The notes below the pieces were generated by a model. The model saw only the letters and a list, made by a program, of their open reading frames with translations, did not search any database and had not been told where the DNA came from. Source: Azonexus fungiphilus (GTDB taxonomy: Bacteria; Pseudomonadota; Gammaproteobacteria; Burkholderiales; Rhodocyclaceae). From it: a DNA stretch of 64,000 nucleotides. Made by a program: the position numbers and the translations under genes. The stretch covers positions 83,237 to 147,236 of the forward strand of contig NZ_RBXP01000018.1 of assembly GCF_003634965.1 (NCBI RefSeq), in the 5' to 3' direction. Positions 1 through 9,615 of this stretch are shown piece by piece; the first letter of the stretch is position 1; each line of letters begins with the position of its first letter.

Positions 1-294
1 GCACTGGGGGTCATCGGGCGCCTCATCCGGACGCTCAACGACGCGCTCGGGGCAACCTCGATCATGGTTACCCATGATATCCAGGAGTCGCTGCTGATCG
101 TCGATTACATTTATTTCCTGAATGGTGGCCGGGTTGTGGCGGAGGGAACCCCGGACGAGATTCGTGCGTCCCGTGATCCTTTCGTTCATCAGTTCGTGCA
201 TGCAGAGCCCGATGGTCCCGTGCATTTTGATTATCCGGCACCGCCGGTGAGCGAGGATTTTCTGCGGGGAGGTCGTCATGCCGGGACCGCTTGA
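1..294 (+). CDS. mlaF: MlaF, phospholipid ABC transporter ATP-binding protein (3' part)
   Basis: Only the last 97 codons are present; the start lies before the window. The visible part has the H-loop (MVTHDIQESL, residues 22-31 of the fragment) and the D-loop-distal tail typical of ABC ATPases of the Mla/Ttg2A family. MlaF powers phospholipid movement between the inner membrane complex MlaFEDB and periplasmic MlaC, keeping the outer leaflet free of phospholipid. It overlaps mlaE by 17 bases, indicating translational coupling. Family assignment rests mainly on the mlaE-D-A-C-B genes that follow. Confidence 0.9.
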   Translation, partial: ALGVIGRLIRTLNDALGATSIMVTHDIQESLLIVDYIYFLNGGRVVAEGTPDEIRASRDPFVHQFVHAEPDGPVHFDYPAPPVSEDFLRGGRHAGTA

Positions 295-1072
295 GTTGGT
301 GCGCAGTCTGGGGCATGGAGTGGTGGACAAGATCTGGCGCCTCGGATTTGCCACCCGATTCTTCTTTGCCATTCTGGCCCACTCCGGGACCGCATTCCGT
401 CGTTTGCCGCTGACTTTGCGCGAAATCTATTTCAGCGGGGTGCTGTCGCTGCTGATCATTCTGGTTTCGGGCTTGTTTGTCGGCTTGGTGCTTGGTCTTC
501 AGGGCTATGAAACGCTCGCGCGTTATGGTTCAACGGAGGCGCTGGGTATTCTCGTCGCGCTGTCGCTGGTTCGTGAACTCGGTCCTGTCGTCGCCGGTCT
601 GCTCTTCGCTTCGCGCGCCGGTTCGTCGATCACTGCAGAAATCGGCCTGATGAAGACAACCGAGCAGTTGAAGGCGATGGATATGATGGCGGTCAATCCG
701 ATTGCCCGCGTCGTGGCGCCGCGTTTCTGGGGCGGCGTCATCTCGATGCCCTTGCTGGCTGCGATGTTCTCGGCGATGGGGGTCTTTGGTGGCTGGCTGA
801 TCGGCGTCGTCTTCATTGGCGTGGACGACGGTGCTTTCTGGTCACAGATGCAGTCGAGCGTGGATTTTCGCTATGACATCCTCAATGGGATCATCAAGAG
901 CGTCGTCTTCGGGTTCGCAGTCTCGCTCATCGCTGTTTTCGAGGGCTACGATTCGGTGCCGACGGCAGAGGGCGTGTCGCGAGCCATCACGCGCACCGTG
1001 GTGACCTCGGCAATGACAATACTTGCCCTGGATTTCATTCTCACTTCGTTCATGTTCCGAGGTAACTCATGA
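278..1072 (+). CDS. mlaE: MlaE, phospholipid ABC transporter permease
   Basis: This 264-residue inner-membrane permease has five or so hydrophobic segments and the MlaE/YrbE family signature ELGPVVAGLL at residue 100, followed by AEIGLMKTTEQ at about 120. It forms the membrane core of the MlaFEDB complex for retrograde (or anterograde) phospholipid transport. The ATG at 278 lies inside the end of mlaF, and its stop overlaps mlaD by ATGA, so the genes form one operon. Length is normal for the family. Confidence 0.96.
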   Translation: MPGPLELVRSLGHGVVDKIWRLGFATRFFFAILAHSGTAFRRLPLTLREIYFSGVLSLLIILVSGLFVGLVLGLQGYETLARYGSTEALGILVALSLVRELGPVVAGLLFASRAGSSITAEIGLMKTTEQLKAMDMMAVNPIARVVAPRFWGGVISMPLLAAMFSAMGVFGGWLIGVVFIGVDDGAFWSQMQSSVDFRYDILNGIIKSVVFGFAVSLIAVFEGYDSVPTAEGVSRAITRTVVTSAMTILALDFILTSFMFRGNS

Positions 1073-1539
1073 ACCGTACCGTTCTCGACCTGTGGGTCGG
1101 CTTTTTTGTTGCACTGGGTCTGGCCGCAGTGTTGTTTTTGGCGCTCAAGGTGGGCAATCTTTCCGCAGCGCACCTGTCCGAAACCTATGTCCTGCAAGCC
1201 AAGTTTGATAACATCGGCGGCCTGAAGGTGCGTGGTCCGGTGAAGAGTGCCGGCGTGCTGGTAGGTCGGATATCTGATATCCGGTTCGATCCGGAGAGCT
1301 ACCAGGCGGTGGTGACGATGAACGTCGATGGGCGCTACAAGTTCCCGCGCGACACTTTCGCTTCGATTTATACGGCAGGTTTGCTGGGCGAGCAGTACAT
1401 CGGGTTTGATGTCGGCGGCGATGAAAAGATGCTGCAGCCGGGAGATACCGTGAAGATGACCCAATCGGCCGTGGTCTTGGAAAAGCTGATTAGCCAATTC
1501 CTCTTCAACAAGGCGGCTGAAGGACAGGATAGCAAATGA
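1069..1539 (+). CDS. mlaD: MlaD, MCE-domain lipid-binding subunit
   Basis: This 156-residue protein has an N-terminal membrane anchor (about residues 7-25) and one periplasmic MCE domain (about 38-115), including the GLLGEQYIGF element that lines the hexameric lipid pore. MlaD receives phospholipid from MlaC and passes it to MlaE. Start and stop both overlap the neighbours by ATGA (mlaE upstream, mlaA downstream). Length matches short single-MCE MlaD proteins. Confidence 0.96.
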   Translation: MNRTVLDLWVGFFVALGLAAVLFLALKVGNLSAAHLSETYVLQAKFDNIGGLKVRGPVKSAGVLVGRISDIRFDPESYQAVVTMNVDGRYKFPRDTFASIYTAGLLGEQYIGFDVGGDEKMLQPGDTVKMTQSAVVLEKLISQFLFNKAAEGQDSK

Positions 1540-2255
1540 CAGTGACGGCAGGATTCTCGATTCGGCGACTCGTTCGCCTGCTGGTGGTCGGCGGTGCGGT
1601 TGCGCTGGCCGGTCAGGCGACGGCCGGGGAAAACCCGCGTGATCCCTACGAAGGCTTCAACCGGGCAATGTTCTCGGCGAACGAGACGCTCGATAAATAT
1701 GCCGCGCGTCCGGTTGCCCAGGCTTACGATGCTGCCGTGCCGCTGCCGGTCAAGGCCAGTTTCGGCAATTTCTTCGGCAATGTCGGTGAGGTCTGGGTCG
1801 GCGCCAACAATGCGATGCAGGGGAAGCCTGCCGAGGCTGGCACCGGTGTCGCCCGCCTGCTGATCAATTCCACCGTCGGTATTTTTGGCCTGTTCGATGT
1901 CGCCAGCGAAATGGGGCTCGAGCGCTATAACGAGGATTTCGGCCAGACCATGGCGGTCTGGGGCGTAGGCGATGGTCCCTATTTCTTCTTCCCGGTGATC
2001 GGTCCCCGTACAGCCCGCGATACGGCTGGGTGGGCGGTTGATACGATGGCCGACCCGGTCACCTTCGTGCGTCCGGAGTCGGTTCGCATCGGTACCGCTG
2101 TGCTGCGTTTCGTCGATATCCGAGCCGGCCTGCTGCCGGCCGACAAGGTGGTCGAGGAAGCTGCGCTCGACAAGTATGCTTATATCCGCGACGCCTACCT
2201 GCAGCGTCGCCGCAATCTGATTCACGACGGTCGGCCGCCGCGTCTCGACGACTAA
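1536..2255 (+). CDS. mlaA: MlaA/VacJ family protein without lipobox cysteine
   Basis: This 239-residue protein carries the VacJ/MlaA motif DPYEGFNRAMF (residues 36-46) and the VGPYFFFP-type GDGPYFFFPVIGP element. MlaA normally is an outer-membrane lipoprotein that takes misplaced phospholipid from the outer leaflet. The signal sequence here ends in GQATA/GE near residue 30 with no cysteine, and the whole protein contains no Cys, so it cannot be lipidated in the usual way. It is translationally coupled to mlaD and placed inside the mla operon; in E. coli mlaA lies elsewhere. Confidence 0.93.
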   Translation: MTVTAGFSIRRLVRLLVVGGAVALAGQATAGENPRDPYEGFNRAMFSANETLDKYAARPVAQAYDAAVPLPVKASFGNFFGNVGEVWVGANNAMQGKPAEAGTGVARLLINSTVGIFGLFDVASEMGLERYNEDFGQTMAVWGVGDGPYFFFPVIGPRTARDTAGWAVDTMADPVTFVRPESVRIGTAVLRFVDIRAGLLPADKVVEEAALDKYAYIRDAYLQRRRNLIHDGRPPRLDD

Positions 2256-2269
2256 CGGATCAAGTTCCG

Positions 2270-2896
2270 ATGAAAAGACTGTTCGCTTTTGTTTCCTTCT
2301 GCCTGCTTTCCTGCGCCGCCTTTGCCTCGGAGGCGCCAGATGCCCTGGTCAAGAGGGTTTCCGACGAAGTGCTCGAGATCGTCCGCGCTGACAAGGATAT
2401 TCGCAATGGTGACATGCAGAAGATCGTTGCCTTGGTCGATGCCAAGGTGTTACCGCACTTCAATTTCCAGCGCATGACCTCGCTTGCGGTCGGTCGCGAC
2501 TGGCGTTCGGCGACGCCGGCCCAGAAGAGCCGTCTCGCCGAAGAATTCAAGATGTTGCTGGTGCGCACCTATTCGAATGCCCTGACTGGTTACAGCAACC
2601 AGCGCATCGTCTTCAAGCCGTTCAGGATGAAGGATGGCGAGAGCGAGGTGCTGGTCCGTTCCGAGGTTGTGCAGCCCGGGGCGCAGCCGGTCCAGATCGA
2701 TTACTGGCTTGAGCTCGCCGATGGCAAGTGGAAAGTCTACGATGTGGTCGTTGCCGGTATCAGCCTGGTCACCAATTACCGTGAGCAGTTCGCCCGCGAG
2801 GTCCGCGACGGCGGCATCGACGGCTTGATCGCCAGCCTAGCAACGAAGAACAAGTCCCTCGAGGCGGCAGCTGCCGCCAAGACCGCACGCAAATGA
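2270..2896 (+). CDS. mlaC: MlaC, periplasmic phospholipid shuttle
   Basis: This 208-residue Tol/Ttg2 family protein has an N-terminal signal peptide and the family features HFNFQRMTSLAVGRDWR and YSNQRIVFKP. It ferries phospholipid between MlaA at the outer membrane and MlaD at the inner membrane. The signal peptide contains LLSC followed by AAFAS, so both a lipobox-like site (Cys15) and a signal-peptidase-I site (AFA/S) are present; the latter is the family norm. It overlaps mlaB by ATGA. Confidence 0.95.
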   Translation: MKRLFAFVSFCLLSCAAFASEAPDALVKRVSDEVLEIVRADKDIRNGDMQKIVALVDAKVLPHFNFQRMTSLAVGRDWRSATPAQKSRLAEEFKMLLVRTYSNALTGYSNQRIVFKPFRMKDGESEVLVRSEVVQPGAQPVQIDYWLELADGKWKVYDVVVAGISLVTNYREQFAREVRDGGIDGLIASLATKNKSLEAAAAAKTARK

Positions 2897-3174
2897 TCGA
2901 AAGGGCGGCTGGCCGGCTTAGCGTGCACTCTGCGATGGTGACCGACAACGCCCGTGCCTTGTTCGAGAGCGGTTGTGCCCTGATGGTCGCCGGCGAGCAG
3001 GTGTTTGACCTGAGTGCGGTCGATGAGGCCGACTCGTCTGCCGTGGCCGTGATGCTTGGCTGGCTCCGCCATGCGCCGACAGTCGGTGCCCAAGTCCGTT
3101 TTGCCGGGATTCCCGCCGGCGTCCTCTCACTTGCCGAGCTCTACGGCACAGCCGAACTGCTGCCGCAGGCCTGA
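2893..3174 (+). CDS. mlaB: MlaB-like STAS domain protein
   Basis: A 93-residue cytoplasmic STAS-domain protein. The segment VFDLSAVDEADSSAVAVMLGW is the STAS switch-helix region, with the conserved D-S-S. In the Mla complex MlaB binds MlaF and is needed for its stability and ATPase activity. It overlaps the end of mlaC by four bases and closes the mla gene set. Sequence similarity within this family is low, so the call leans on size, fold signature and position. Confidence 0.85.
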   Translation: MIERAAGRLSVHSAMVTDNARALFESGCALMVAGEQVFDLSAVDEADSSAVAVMLGWLRHAPTVGAQVRFAGIPAGVLSLAELYGTAELLPQA

Positions 3175-3182
3175 TTGGCCCG

Positions 3183-3902
3183 ATGACGCCTGCCGTATCC
3201 ATTGTCGATGTCGTCAAGACATTCGGCTCGCTGAAAGCGCTGGCCGGGGTATCCCTCGACATCGCCCAGGGGGAGTTTTTCGGTCTGCTGGGGCCGAATG
3301 GGGCAGGCAAGACGACGCTGATTTCCTGTCTGGCAGGATTGTCCCGCCCGGATGCCGGGCGTGTTGCGGTGCTCGGGCATGATGTCCAGGCCGATTTCCG
3401 CGAAGCCCGGCGCCTGCTCGGTGTGGTTCCTCAGGAACTGGTCTTCGATCCCTTTTTCAGTGTTCGTGAAACGCTGCGCATCCAGTCCGGTTATTTCGGT
3501 ATTCGCCGCAACGATGACTGGATCGATGAAATCCTCCATCATCTCGACCTTGCAGGGAAGGCCGAGGCCAACATGCGTGGCCTGTCCGGGGGCATGAAGC
3601 GTCGGGTGCTGGTTGCCCAGGCGCTGGTGCACAAGCCGCCGGTGATCGTCCTCGACGAACCGACGGCCGGGGTCGATGTCGAATTGCGGCAAGGCTTGTG
3701 GCAGTTCATTCGCCGTCTCAATGGCGAGGGGCATACGATCATCCTGACGACGCACTACCTGGAAGAGGCCGAGGCGCTTTGTCACCGGATCGCGTTGATG
3801 AAGCAGGGGCAAGTGGTGGCGCTCGATAGCACGGCCAACCTGATGGCGGCGCATCCCGGTGCATCGCTGGAAGAAGTGTTCATGCGGACGATGCGGCGAT
3901 GA
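3183..3902 (+). CDS. ABC-2 type exporter ATP-binding protein (YadG-like)
   Basis: This 239-residue ABC ATPase has Walker A GPNGAGKTT (residues 37-45), signature LSGGMKRRV, Walker B VIVLDEPTAGVD and H-loop TTHYLEEAE. It resembles the YadG/NodI/CcmA group that pairs with ABC-2 permeases. The next gene, overlapping by ATGA, is the permease. The substrate is unknown; position after mla and before bolA-murA suggests an envelope role, but this is inference. It starts 8 bases after mlaB. Confidence 0.92.
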   Translation: MTPAVSIVDVVKTFGSLKALAGVSLDIAQGEFFGLLGPNGAGKTTLISCLAGLSRPDAGRVAVLGHDVQADFREARRLLGVVPQELVFDPFFSVRETLRIQSGYFGIRRNDDWIDEILHHLDLAGKAEANMRGLSGGMKRRVLVAQALVHKPPVIVLDEPTAGVDVELRQGLWQFIRRLNGEGHTIILTTHYLEEAEALCHRIALMKQGQVVALDSTANLMAAHPGASLEEVFMRTMRR

Positions 3903-4651
3903 TCGGTTTCTGGACGCTGTTCTACAAGGAAGTGCTGCGATTCTGGAAGGTTGCCTTCCAGACGGTTGCCGCCCCGGTGCTGACGGCGATGCTTTACCTG
4001 CTCATTTTCGGTCATGTGCTCGAGGATCATGTCCAGGTGCACGGAGTCGGCTACACCAGCTTCCTGATTCCCGGGCTGGTGATGATGCAGGTCCTGCAGA
4101 ACGCTTTCGCCAATTCGTCGTCGAGCCTGATCCAGGCAAAAATCACGGGCTCGATCGTGTTCGTGCTGTTGCCGCCGCTGCCGTACAGCGCCTTTTTTGC
4201 TGCCTATGTGCTGGCGGCGTTGCTGCGCGGCCTGATGGTCGGTGTCGGCGTGCTGTTGGTGACTGTCTGGTTCGTTGATCTGCAGGTCGTGGCGCCGGGC
4301 TGGATACTCGCCTTTGCCGTGCTCAGCGGGGCCCTGTTCGGTGCGCTGGGCGTTGTCGCCGGGATCTGGGTCGAGAAATTCGACCAGTTGGCGGCCTTCC
4401 AGAACTTTCTGATCATGCCGCTGACGATGCTCTCCGGTGTCTTCTATTCGATTTACACACTGCCTGCATTCTGGCAGCGCTTGTCCCATTACAATCCCGT
4501 CTTTTACATGATCGACGGCTTCCGTTACGGCTTTTTCGGCGTTTCCGACGTGGCGCCGGCGCTCAGCCTGGCGGTCGTCGCCGCCAGCCTCGCCGCAGTC
4601 AGCGTGTTGACCCTGCTGCTGCTCAAGCGGGGCTGGAAATTGAGAAACTGA
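3899..4651 (+). CDS. ABC-2 type exporter permease (YadH-like)
   Basis: This 250-residue integral membrane protein has about six hydrophobic segments and the ABC-2 family C-terminal pattern MPLTMLSGVFYSI followed by HYNPVFYMIDGFRYGFFG. It partners with the preceding ATPase, with which it overlaps by ATGA. Probable role: export of an unidentified lipid, polysaccharide or small molecule across the inner membrane. Length fits YadH-type permeases. Confidence 0.92.
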   Translation: MIGFWTLFYKEVLRFWKVAFQTVAAPVLTAMLYLLIFGHVLEDHVQVHGVGYTSFLIPGLVMMQVLQNAFANSSSSLIQAKITGSIVFVLLPPLPYSAFFAAYVLAALLRGLMVGVGVLLVTVWFVDLQVVAPGWILAFAVLSGALFGALGVVAGIWVEKFDQLAAFQNFLIMPLTMLSGVFYSIYTLPAFWQRLSHYNPVFYMIDGFRYGFFGVSDVAPALSLAVVAASLAAVSVLTLLLLKRGWKLRN

Positions 4652-4655
4652 AAGC

Positions 4656-6144
<1,489 letters not shown>

Positions 6145-6167
6145 TGTTGTTTCAGGCATGAATTCCG

Positions 6168-6197
6168 GGCTTTTTTACGGTCGACCGTAAAAAAGCC
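6168..6197. repeat. 30-bp perfect palindrome centred on GGTCGACC
   Basis: The 30 bases form a gapless inverted repeat: GGC, a run of six T, ACGGTCGACCGT, a run of six A, GCC. It lies between murA and the cold-shock gene. As RNA it would fold into a stem with a minimal loop but ends in A-rich then GCC rather than a U-run, so it is a poor terminator for murA on the + strand. It is the longest member of the GTCGAC-centred motif family seen elsewhere in the window. Confidence 0.9.
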
Positions 6198-6208
6198 GGA
6201 AAAATGCT

Positions 6209-6236
6209 TTGCTTTATTCGTCGTCTGTCGCATACT
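6209..6236 (+). promoter_or_regulatory. Predicted sigma-70 promoter of the cold-shock gene
   Basis: TTGCTT (6209-6214), 16 bases, CATACT (6231-6236). The start would fall near 6243, leaving a leader of about 100 bases before the cold-shock ATG, as expected for cspA-type genes whose leader folds in a temperature-dependent way. Confidence 0.45.
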
Positions 6237-6344
6237 GCGGCCACGGGATTTCCAGGCAGTGTGTTGTTCCTGCACCGATTTCGGTTTGTCAGCTCCTCGG
6301 TCTTGATTCTCGGTTTTTTTCAATCTTTTCCAAGGAAGCTATAA

Positions 6345-6551
6345 ATGGCAACTGGTACCGTCAAGTGGTTCAACGACTCCAAGGGTTTTGGTTTCATCTC
6401 CCCGTCCGAAGGTGGTGAAGACCTCTTCGCTCACTTCTCCGCGATTCAAGGCAACGGTTTCAAGACCCTGGCCGAAAACCAGAAGGTGACCTTCGACGTC
6501 GTCAATGGCCCGAAGGGCAAGCAGGCTGCCAACATCCGCCCGGCCGAATAA
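6345..6551 (+). CDS. Cold-shock protein (CspA family)
   Basis: A 68-residue single cold-shock domain. RNP1 is KGFGFI (residues 16-21 region, preceded by VKWFNDS) and RNP2 is DLFAHFS. Such proteins bind single-stranded RNA/DNA and act as RNA chaperones. A strong ribosome site (AAGGAAG) precedes the ATG. The gene is monocistronic: promoter with long leader upstream, intrinsic terminator 24 bases downstream. Paralogue identity (A, C, D or E) cannot be told from sequence alone. Confidence 0.97.
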   Translation: MATGTVKWFNDSKGFGFISPSEGGEDLFAHFSAIQGNGFKTLAENQKVTFDVVNGPKGKQAANIRPAE

Positions 6552-6574
6552 GCCAGCGCTTGCGCCTGTATGAG

Positions 6575-6599
6575 AAAGCCCGGTTCGCCGGGCTTTTTT
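6575..6599 (+). terminator. Intrinsic terminator of the cold-shock gene
   Basis: Stem AAAGCCCGG, loop TTCG, CCGGGCTTT followed by a T-run; classic GC stem with UUCG tetraloop. Confidence 0.93.
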
Positions 6600-6613
6600 G
6601 CGTCTACGGGCGG

Positions 6614-6642
6614 TTGCGCCTGGCATGGGCTGCGCCCATAAT
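6614..6642 (+). promoter_or_regulatory. Predicted TRAP-operon promoter with overlapping operator-like palindrome
   Basis: TTGCGC (6614-6619), 17 bases, CATAAT (6637-6642); the start would be near 6649. A palindrome ATGGGC-TGC-GCCCAT (6625-6639) fills the spacer and touches the -10 box, the position expected for a repressor operator. The regulator is unknown and not adjacent. Confidence 0.55.
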
Positions 6643-6679
6643 TGGTGCCCCAACCCAAAAAACCAGAGGAGAGAGATTC

Positions 6680-7702
6680 ATGCTGCGCAGAACCTTTGTC
6701 GCTGCCGCGATGACCGCCGCCCTGCTTGCTGCCGGTGTCGCCCAGGCCCAGACCTACCGTGCCGAATACCGTCTGTCCACGACCCTCGGCCCGGCCTTTG
6801 CCTGGGGCCAGGCCGGCGAGCGCTGGATCGAACTGGTCCGCGAAAAAACCCAGGGCCGCATCAACATCAAGCTGTATTCCGGCAATTCGCTGGTCGGCGG
6901 CGAACAGACCCGCGAGTTCACCGCGATCCGCCAGGGCGTCATCGACATGTCGATCGGCTCGACGATCAACTGGTCGCCGCAGATCAAGGAACTCAACCTC
7001 TTCTCGCTGCCCTTCCTGATGCCTGACTACAAGGCGATGGACGCGCTGACCCAGGGCGAGGTCGGCAAGGACCTGTTCACCATCCTCGACAAGCGCGGCG
7101 ACGTCGTGCCGCTGGCCTGGGGTGAGAACGGCTTCCGCGAGATGTCGAACTCGAAGCGGGCGATCACTTCGCCAGCCGACATGAAGGGCATGAAGTTCCG
7201 CGTCGTCGGGTCGCCGCTGTACAACGAGACCTTCACCGCGCTCGGCGCCAACCCGACCCAGATGAGTTGGGCCGATGCCCAGCCGGCGCTGGCTTCCGGC
7301 GCTGTCGACGGCCAGGAAAACCCGCTCTCGGTGTTCGTTGCCGCCAAGCTGACCAACGTCGGCCAGAAGCACCTGACGCTTTGGCACTACGTCGCCGATC
7401 CGCTGATCTTCGTGGTCAACCGCCAGGTCTGGAACAGCTGGACGCCGGCCGACCGCGAGGCGGTTCGCCAGGCGGCGCTGCAGGCCGGACGCGAGAACGT
7501 CGACAAGGCACGCAAGGGCATCGCCGGCAGCGACAACGCGGTACTCAAGCAGATCGAGGCCTCCGGCGTCACCGTCACCCATCTGACGCCCGAGCAGCGC
7601 GAAGCTTTCGTCAAGGCGACGCGCCCGGTGTACGACAAGTGGGCGAAGACGATAGGCGCCGATCTGGTGAAGAAGGCCGAAGCCGCGATCGCCAAGCGCT
7701 GA
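6680..7702 (+). CDS. dctP: TRAP transporter solute-binding protein (DctP family)
   Basis: This 340-residue periplasmic protein has a cleavable signal peptide ending GVAQA/QT near residue 22. The DctP features include GENGFREMSNSKR and the substrate-clamping region KFRVVGSPLYNETFTALGANPTQMSWADAQPALASGAVDGQENPL. It binds an organic acid and delivers it to the DctQM membrane pair. The ATG at 6680 follows AGAGGAGAGAG; the longer open frame upstream runs through the preceding terminator and is not credible. Substrate is probably a carboxylate, unproven. Confidence 0.94.
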   Translation: MLRRTFVAAAMTAALLAAGVAQAQTYRAEYRLSTTLGPAFAWGQAGERWIELVREKTQGRINIKLYSGNSLVGGEQTREFTAIRQGVIDMSIGSTINWSPQIKELNLFSLPFLMPDYKAMDALTQGEVGKDLFTILDKRGDVVPLAWGENGFREMSNSKRAITSPADMKGMKFRVVGSPLYNETFTALGANPTQMSWADAQPALASGAVDGQENPLSVFVAAKLTNVGQKHLTLWHYVADPLIFVVNRQVWNSWTPADREAVRQAALQAGRENVDKARKGIAGSDNAVLKQIEASGVTVTHLTPEQREAFVKATRPVYDKWAKTIGADLVKKAEAAIAKR

Positions 7703-7716
7703 TTTTCCTCCCTTGC

Positions 7717-7746
7717 GCCACGCCGGCCCGCGTCGGCGTGGCTTTT
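7717..7746 (+). terminator. Attenuating hairpin between dctP and dctQ
   Basis: Stem GCCACGCCG / CGGCGTGGC with an 8-base loop and TTTT after it. Placed between the binding-protein gene and the membrane genes, it likely lets dctP be expressed at higher level than dctQM, as is common for TRAP operons. Confidence 0.75.
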
Positions 7747-7762
7747 CGTTTGTAAAGCCTCC

Positions 7763-8245
7763 ATGTCTGACTTCGATCCGGCCGCCGACGGCGGCAAGCT
7801 GACGCTCGCGCGTCTCGAGCGTTTCCTGATGGGCGCCTCGATGGCGCTGCTCTGCGGCCTGACGATGGCCAACGTCGTCGTCCGGTACTTCACCGATTAT
7901 TCGTTTGCCTTCACCGAAGAGGTTTCGGTCGCCTTGCTGGTGATCATGACCCTGGTCGGTGCCTCGCACGCCTTCAAGACCGGCCATCACATCGCCATCG
8001 ACTATCTGGTCGCCCGCGGACCGCGGCTGAAGGCGGCCGCCTACCGTTTTTCGATGGCCTGCAGCCTGCTGATGTTCGGCCTGCTCGCCTGGTACGGTGC
8101 GCGGATGGCCTGGGATGACTACACCTTCGAAGTCACCTCGCCGTCGCTCGGCGTGCCGCAATGGTGGTACACGATCTGGCTGCCGCTGCTCTCGCTGCTG
8201 ATCGCGCTGCGCGTCCTGGTCCTGCTGCTGCGGGGTGAGAAATGA
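7763..8245 (+). CDS. dctQ: TRAP transporter small membrane subunit (DctQ)
   Basis: This 160-residue protein has four predicted membrane segments and the DctQ family patterns RYFTDYSFAFTEEVSVALLV and GHHIAIDYL. DctQ is essential for TRAP transport and bridges the binding protein and DctM. It overlaps dctM (ATGATGG with the TGA stop inside). Length is normal. Confidence 0.93.
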   Translation: MSDFDPAADGGKLTLARLERFLMGASMALLCGLTMANVVVRYFTDYSFAFTEEVSVALLVIMTLVGASHAFKTGHHIAIDYLVARGPRLKAAAYRFSMACSLLMFGLLAWYGARMAWDDYTFEVTSPSLGVPQWWYTIWLPLLSLLIALRVLVLLLRGEK

Positions 8246-9525
8246 TGGACTGGCTGCTCTTCGGGCTGTTCCTGACGCTGATGCTGGCCGGCGTGCCGAT
8301 CGCCGTCGCCATGGGCCTGGCCGGCGTCGCCGTCGTTGCGGTTGCCGACTTCGGCATGCTGTCGCTGCCGACCAACGTCTATACCGGTGTCGCCAAGTAT
8401 CCGCTGATGGCCATCCCGGTCTTCGTCATCGCCGGGCTGATCTTCGAGCGCGCCGGCGTCGCCGCCGGCATCGTCCGCTTCGTTTCGGCCATCGTCGGCC
8501 AGCGCCGCGGCAGTCTGGCCATCGTCGCCGTCCTGGTGGCGATGATCATGGGCGGCATATCCGGTTCCGGGCCGGCCGATTCGGCGGCGGTCGGGGCGGT
8601 GATGCTGCCGTCGATGCTCAAGGCCGGCTACCCGCGCGCCTTCACCGCTTCGGTGATCGCCTCCGCCGGTTCGACCGGCATCCTGATCCCGCCGTCGATC
8701 GCGTTGATCATCTACAGCCTGCTGGTGCCGGCGGCGTCGGTGCCGGCGCTGTTCGCGGCCGGCATCATTCCCGGCATCCTGGTCGGCGTCGCGCTGATCC
8801 TGATGGCCTGGTGGTTGTCGGTGCGCAACGGCTTCGAGGCTGACGTCAGCGCGGCGCGGCCGCCGTTCTGGCAGAGCCTGCGCGAAGCGGCGTGGGGGCT
8901 GGCGGCGCCGGTGATCATCCTCGGCGGCATGCGCAGCGGCCTGTTCACGCCGACCGAAGCGGCCGTCGTCGCCGTCTTCTACGGCATCTTCGTCGGCACC
9001 GTGATCAATCGCCAGCTCGGCTGGAACGACATCTGGAAAGTCTTCGTCGAAGCCGCCGAGATTTCCTCGGTGATCATGATCATCATCGCCCTGGCCAGTG
9101 TCTTCGCCTGGGCCAGTTCGACGCTGAGCACCTTCGACCGGCTGGCGCAGACGGTGCTCGGCACCGGGCTGAGCGAAACCGGCATGCTGCTGATGATCCA
9201 GGGGCTGCTGCTGGTCGCCGGCATGTTCCTCGACGCCATCTCGATCTACTTCATCTTCCTGCCGCTGCTGGTGCCGATCGCCATGCACTTCCAGTGGGAT
9301 CTGGTGTGGTTCGGCGTGATCATCACGATGAACCTGGCGCTCGGTCAGTTCACGCCGCCGATGGGCGTCAACCTGATGGTCACCTGCCGGATGGCCGGCA
9401 TCGGCATGGACAGCACGCTACGCTGGGTGCTGTGGATGGTGCTGGCGATGGGATCGACGGTGCTGCTCGTCACCTTCGTGCCGGAACTGGCACTGTGGCT
9501 GCCGCGTCACCTCGGTTACCTGTAG
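8242..9525 (+). CDS. dctM: TRAP transporter large permease subunit (DctM)
   Basis: This 427-residue protein belongs to the ion transporter superfamily. About 12 membrane segments and repeated signatures are visible: GGISGSGPADSAAVGAVMLP in the first half and GQFTPPMGVNLMV near the C-terminus, which form the sodium/substrate sites. It drives sodium-coupled uptake of the ligand delivered by DctP. It is translationally coupled to dctQ. Confidence 0.95.
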   Translation: MMDWLLFGLFLTLMLAGVPIAVAMGLAGVAVVAVADFGMLSLPTNVYTGVAKYPLMAIPVFVIAGLIFERAGVAAGIVRFVSAIVGQRRGSLAIVAVLVAMIMGGISGSGPADSAAVGAVMLPSMLKAGYPRAFTASVIASAGSTGILIPPSIALIIYSLLVPAASVPALFAAGIIPGILVGVALILMAWWLSVRNGFEADVSAARPPFWQSLREAAWGLAAPVIILGGMRSGLFTPTEAAVVAVFYGIFVGTVINRQLGWNDIWKVFVEAAEISSVIMIIIALASVFAWASSTLSTFDRLAQTVLGTGLSETGMLLMIQGLLLVAGMFLDAISIYFIFLPLLVPIAMHFQWDLVWFGVIITMNLALGQFTPPMGVNLMVTCRMAGIGMDSTLRWVLWMVLAMGSTVLLVTFVPELALWLPRHLGYL

Positions 9526-9615
9526 GCGCGCTTTATCGCCCCGATTGCGCGCGTCGCGGCCGGGGCGGCGGGCGCTTGCGGTAAAATGCGCTCTTTGTCT
9601 TCAGGCTGAATCCCC

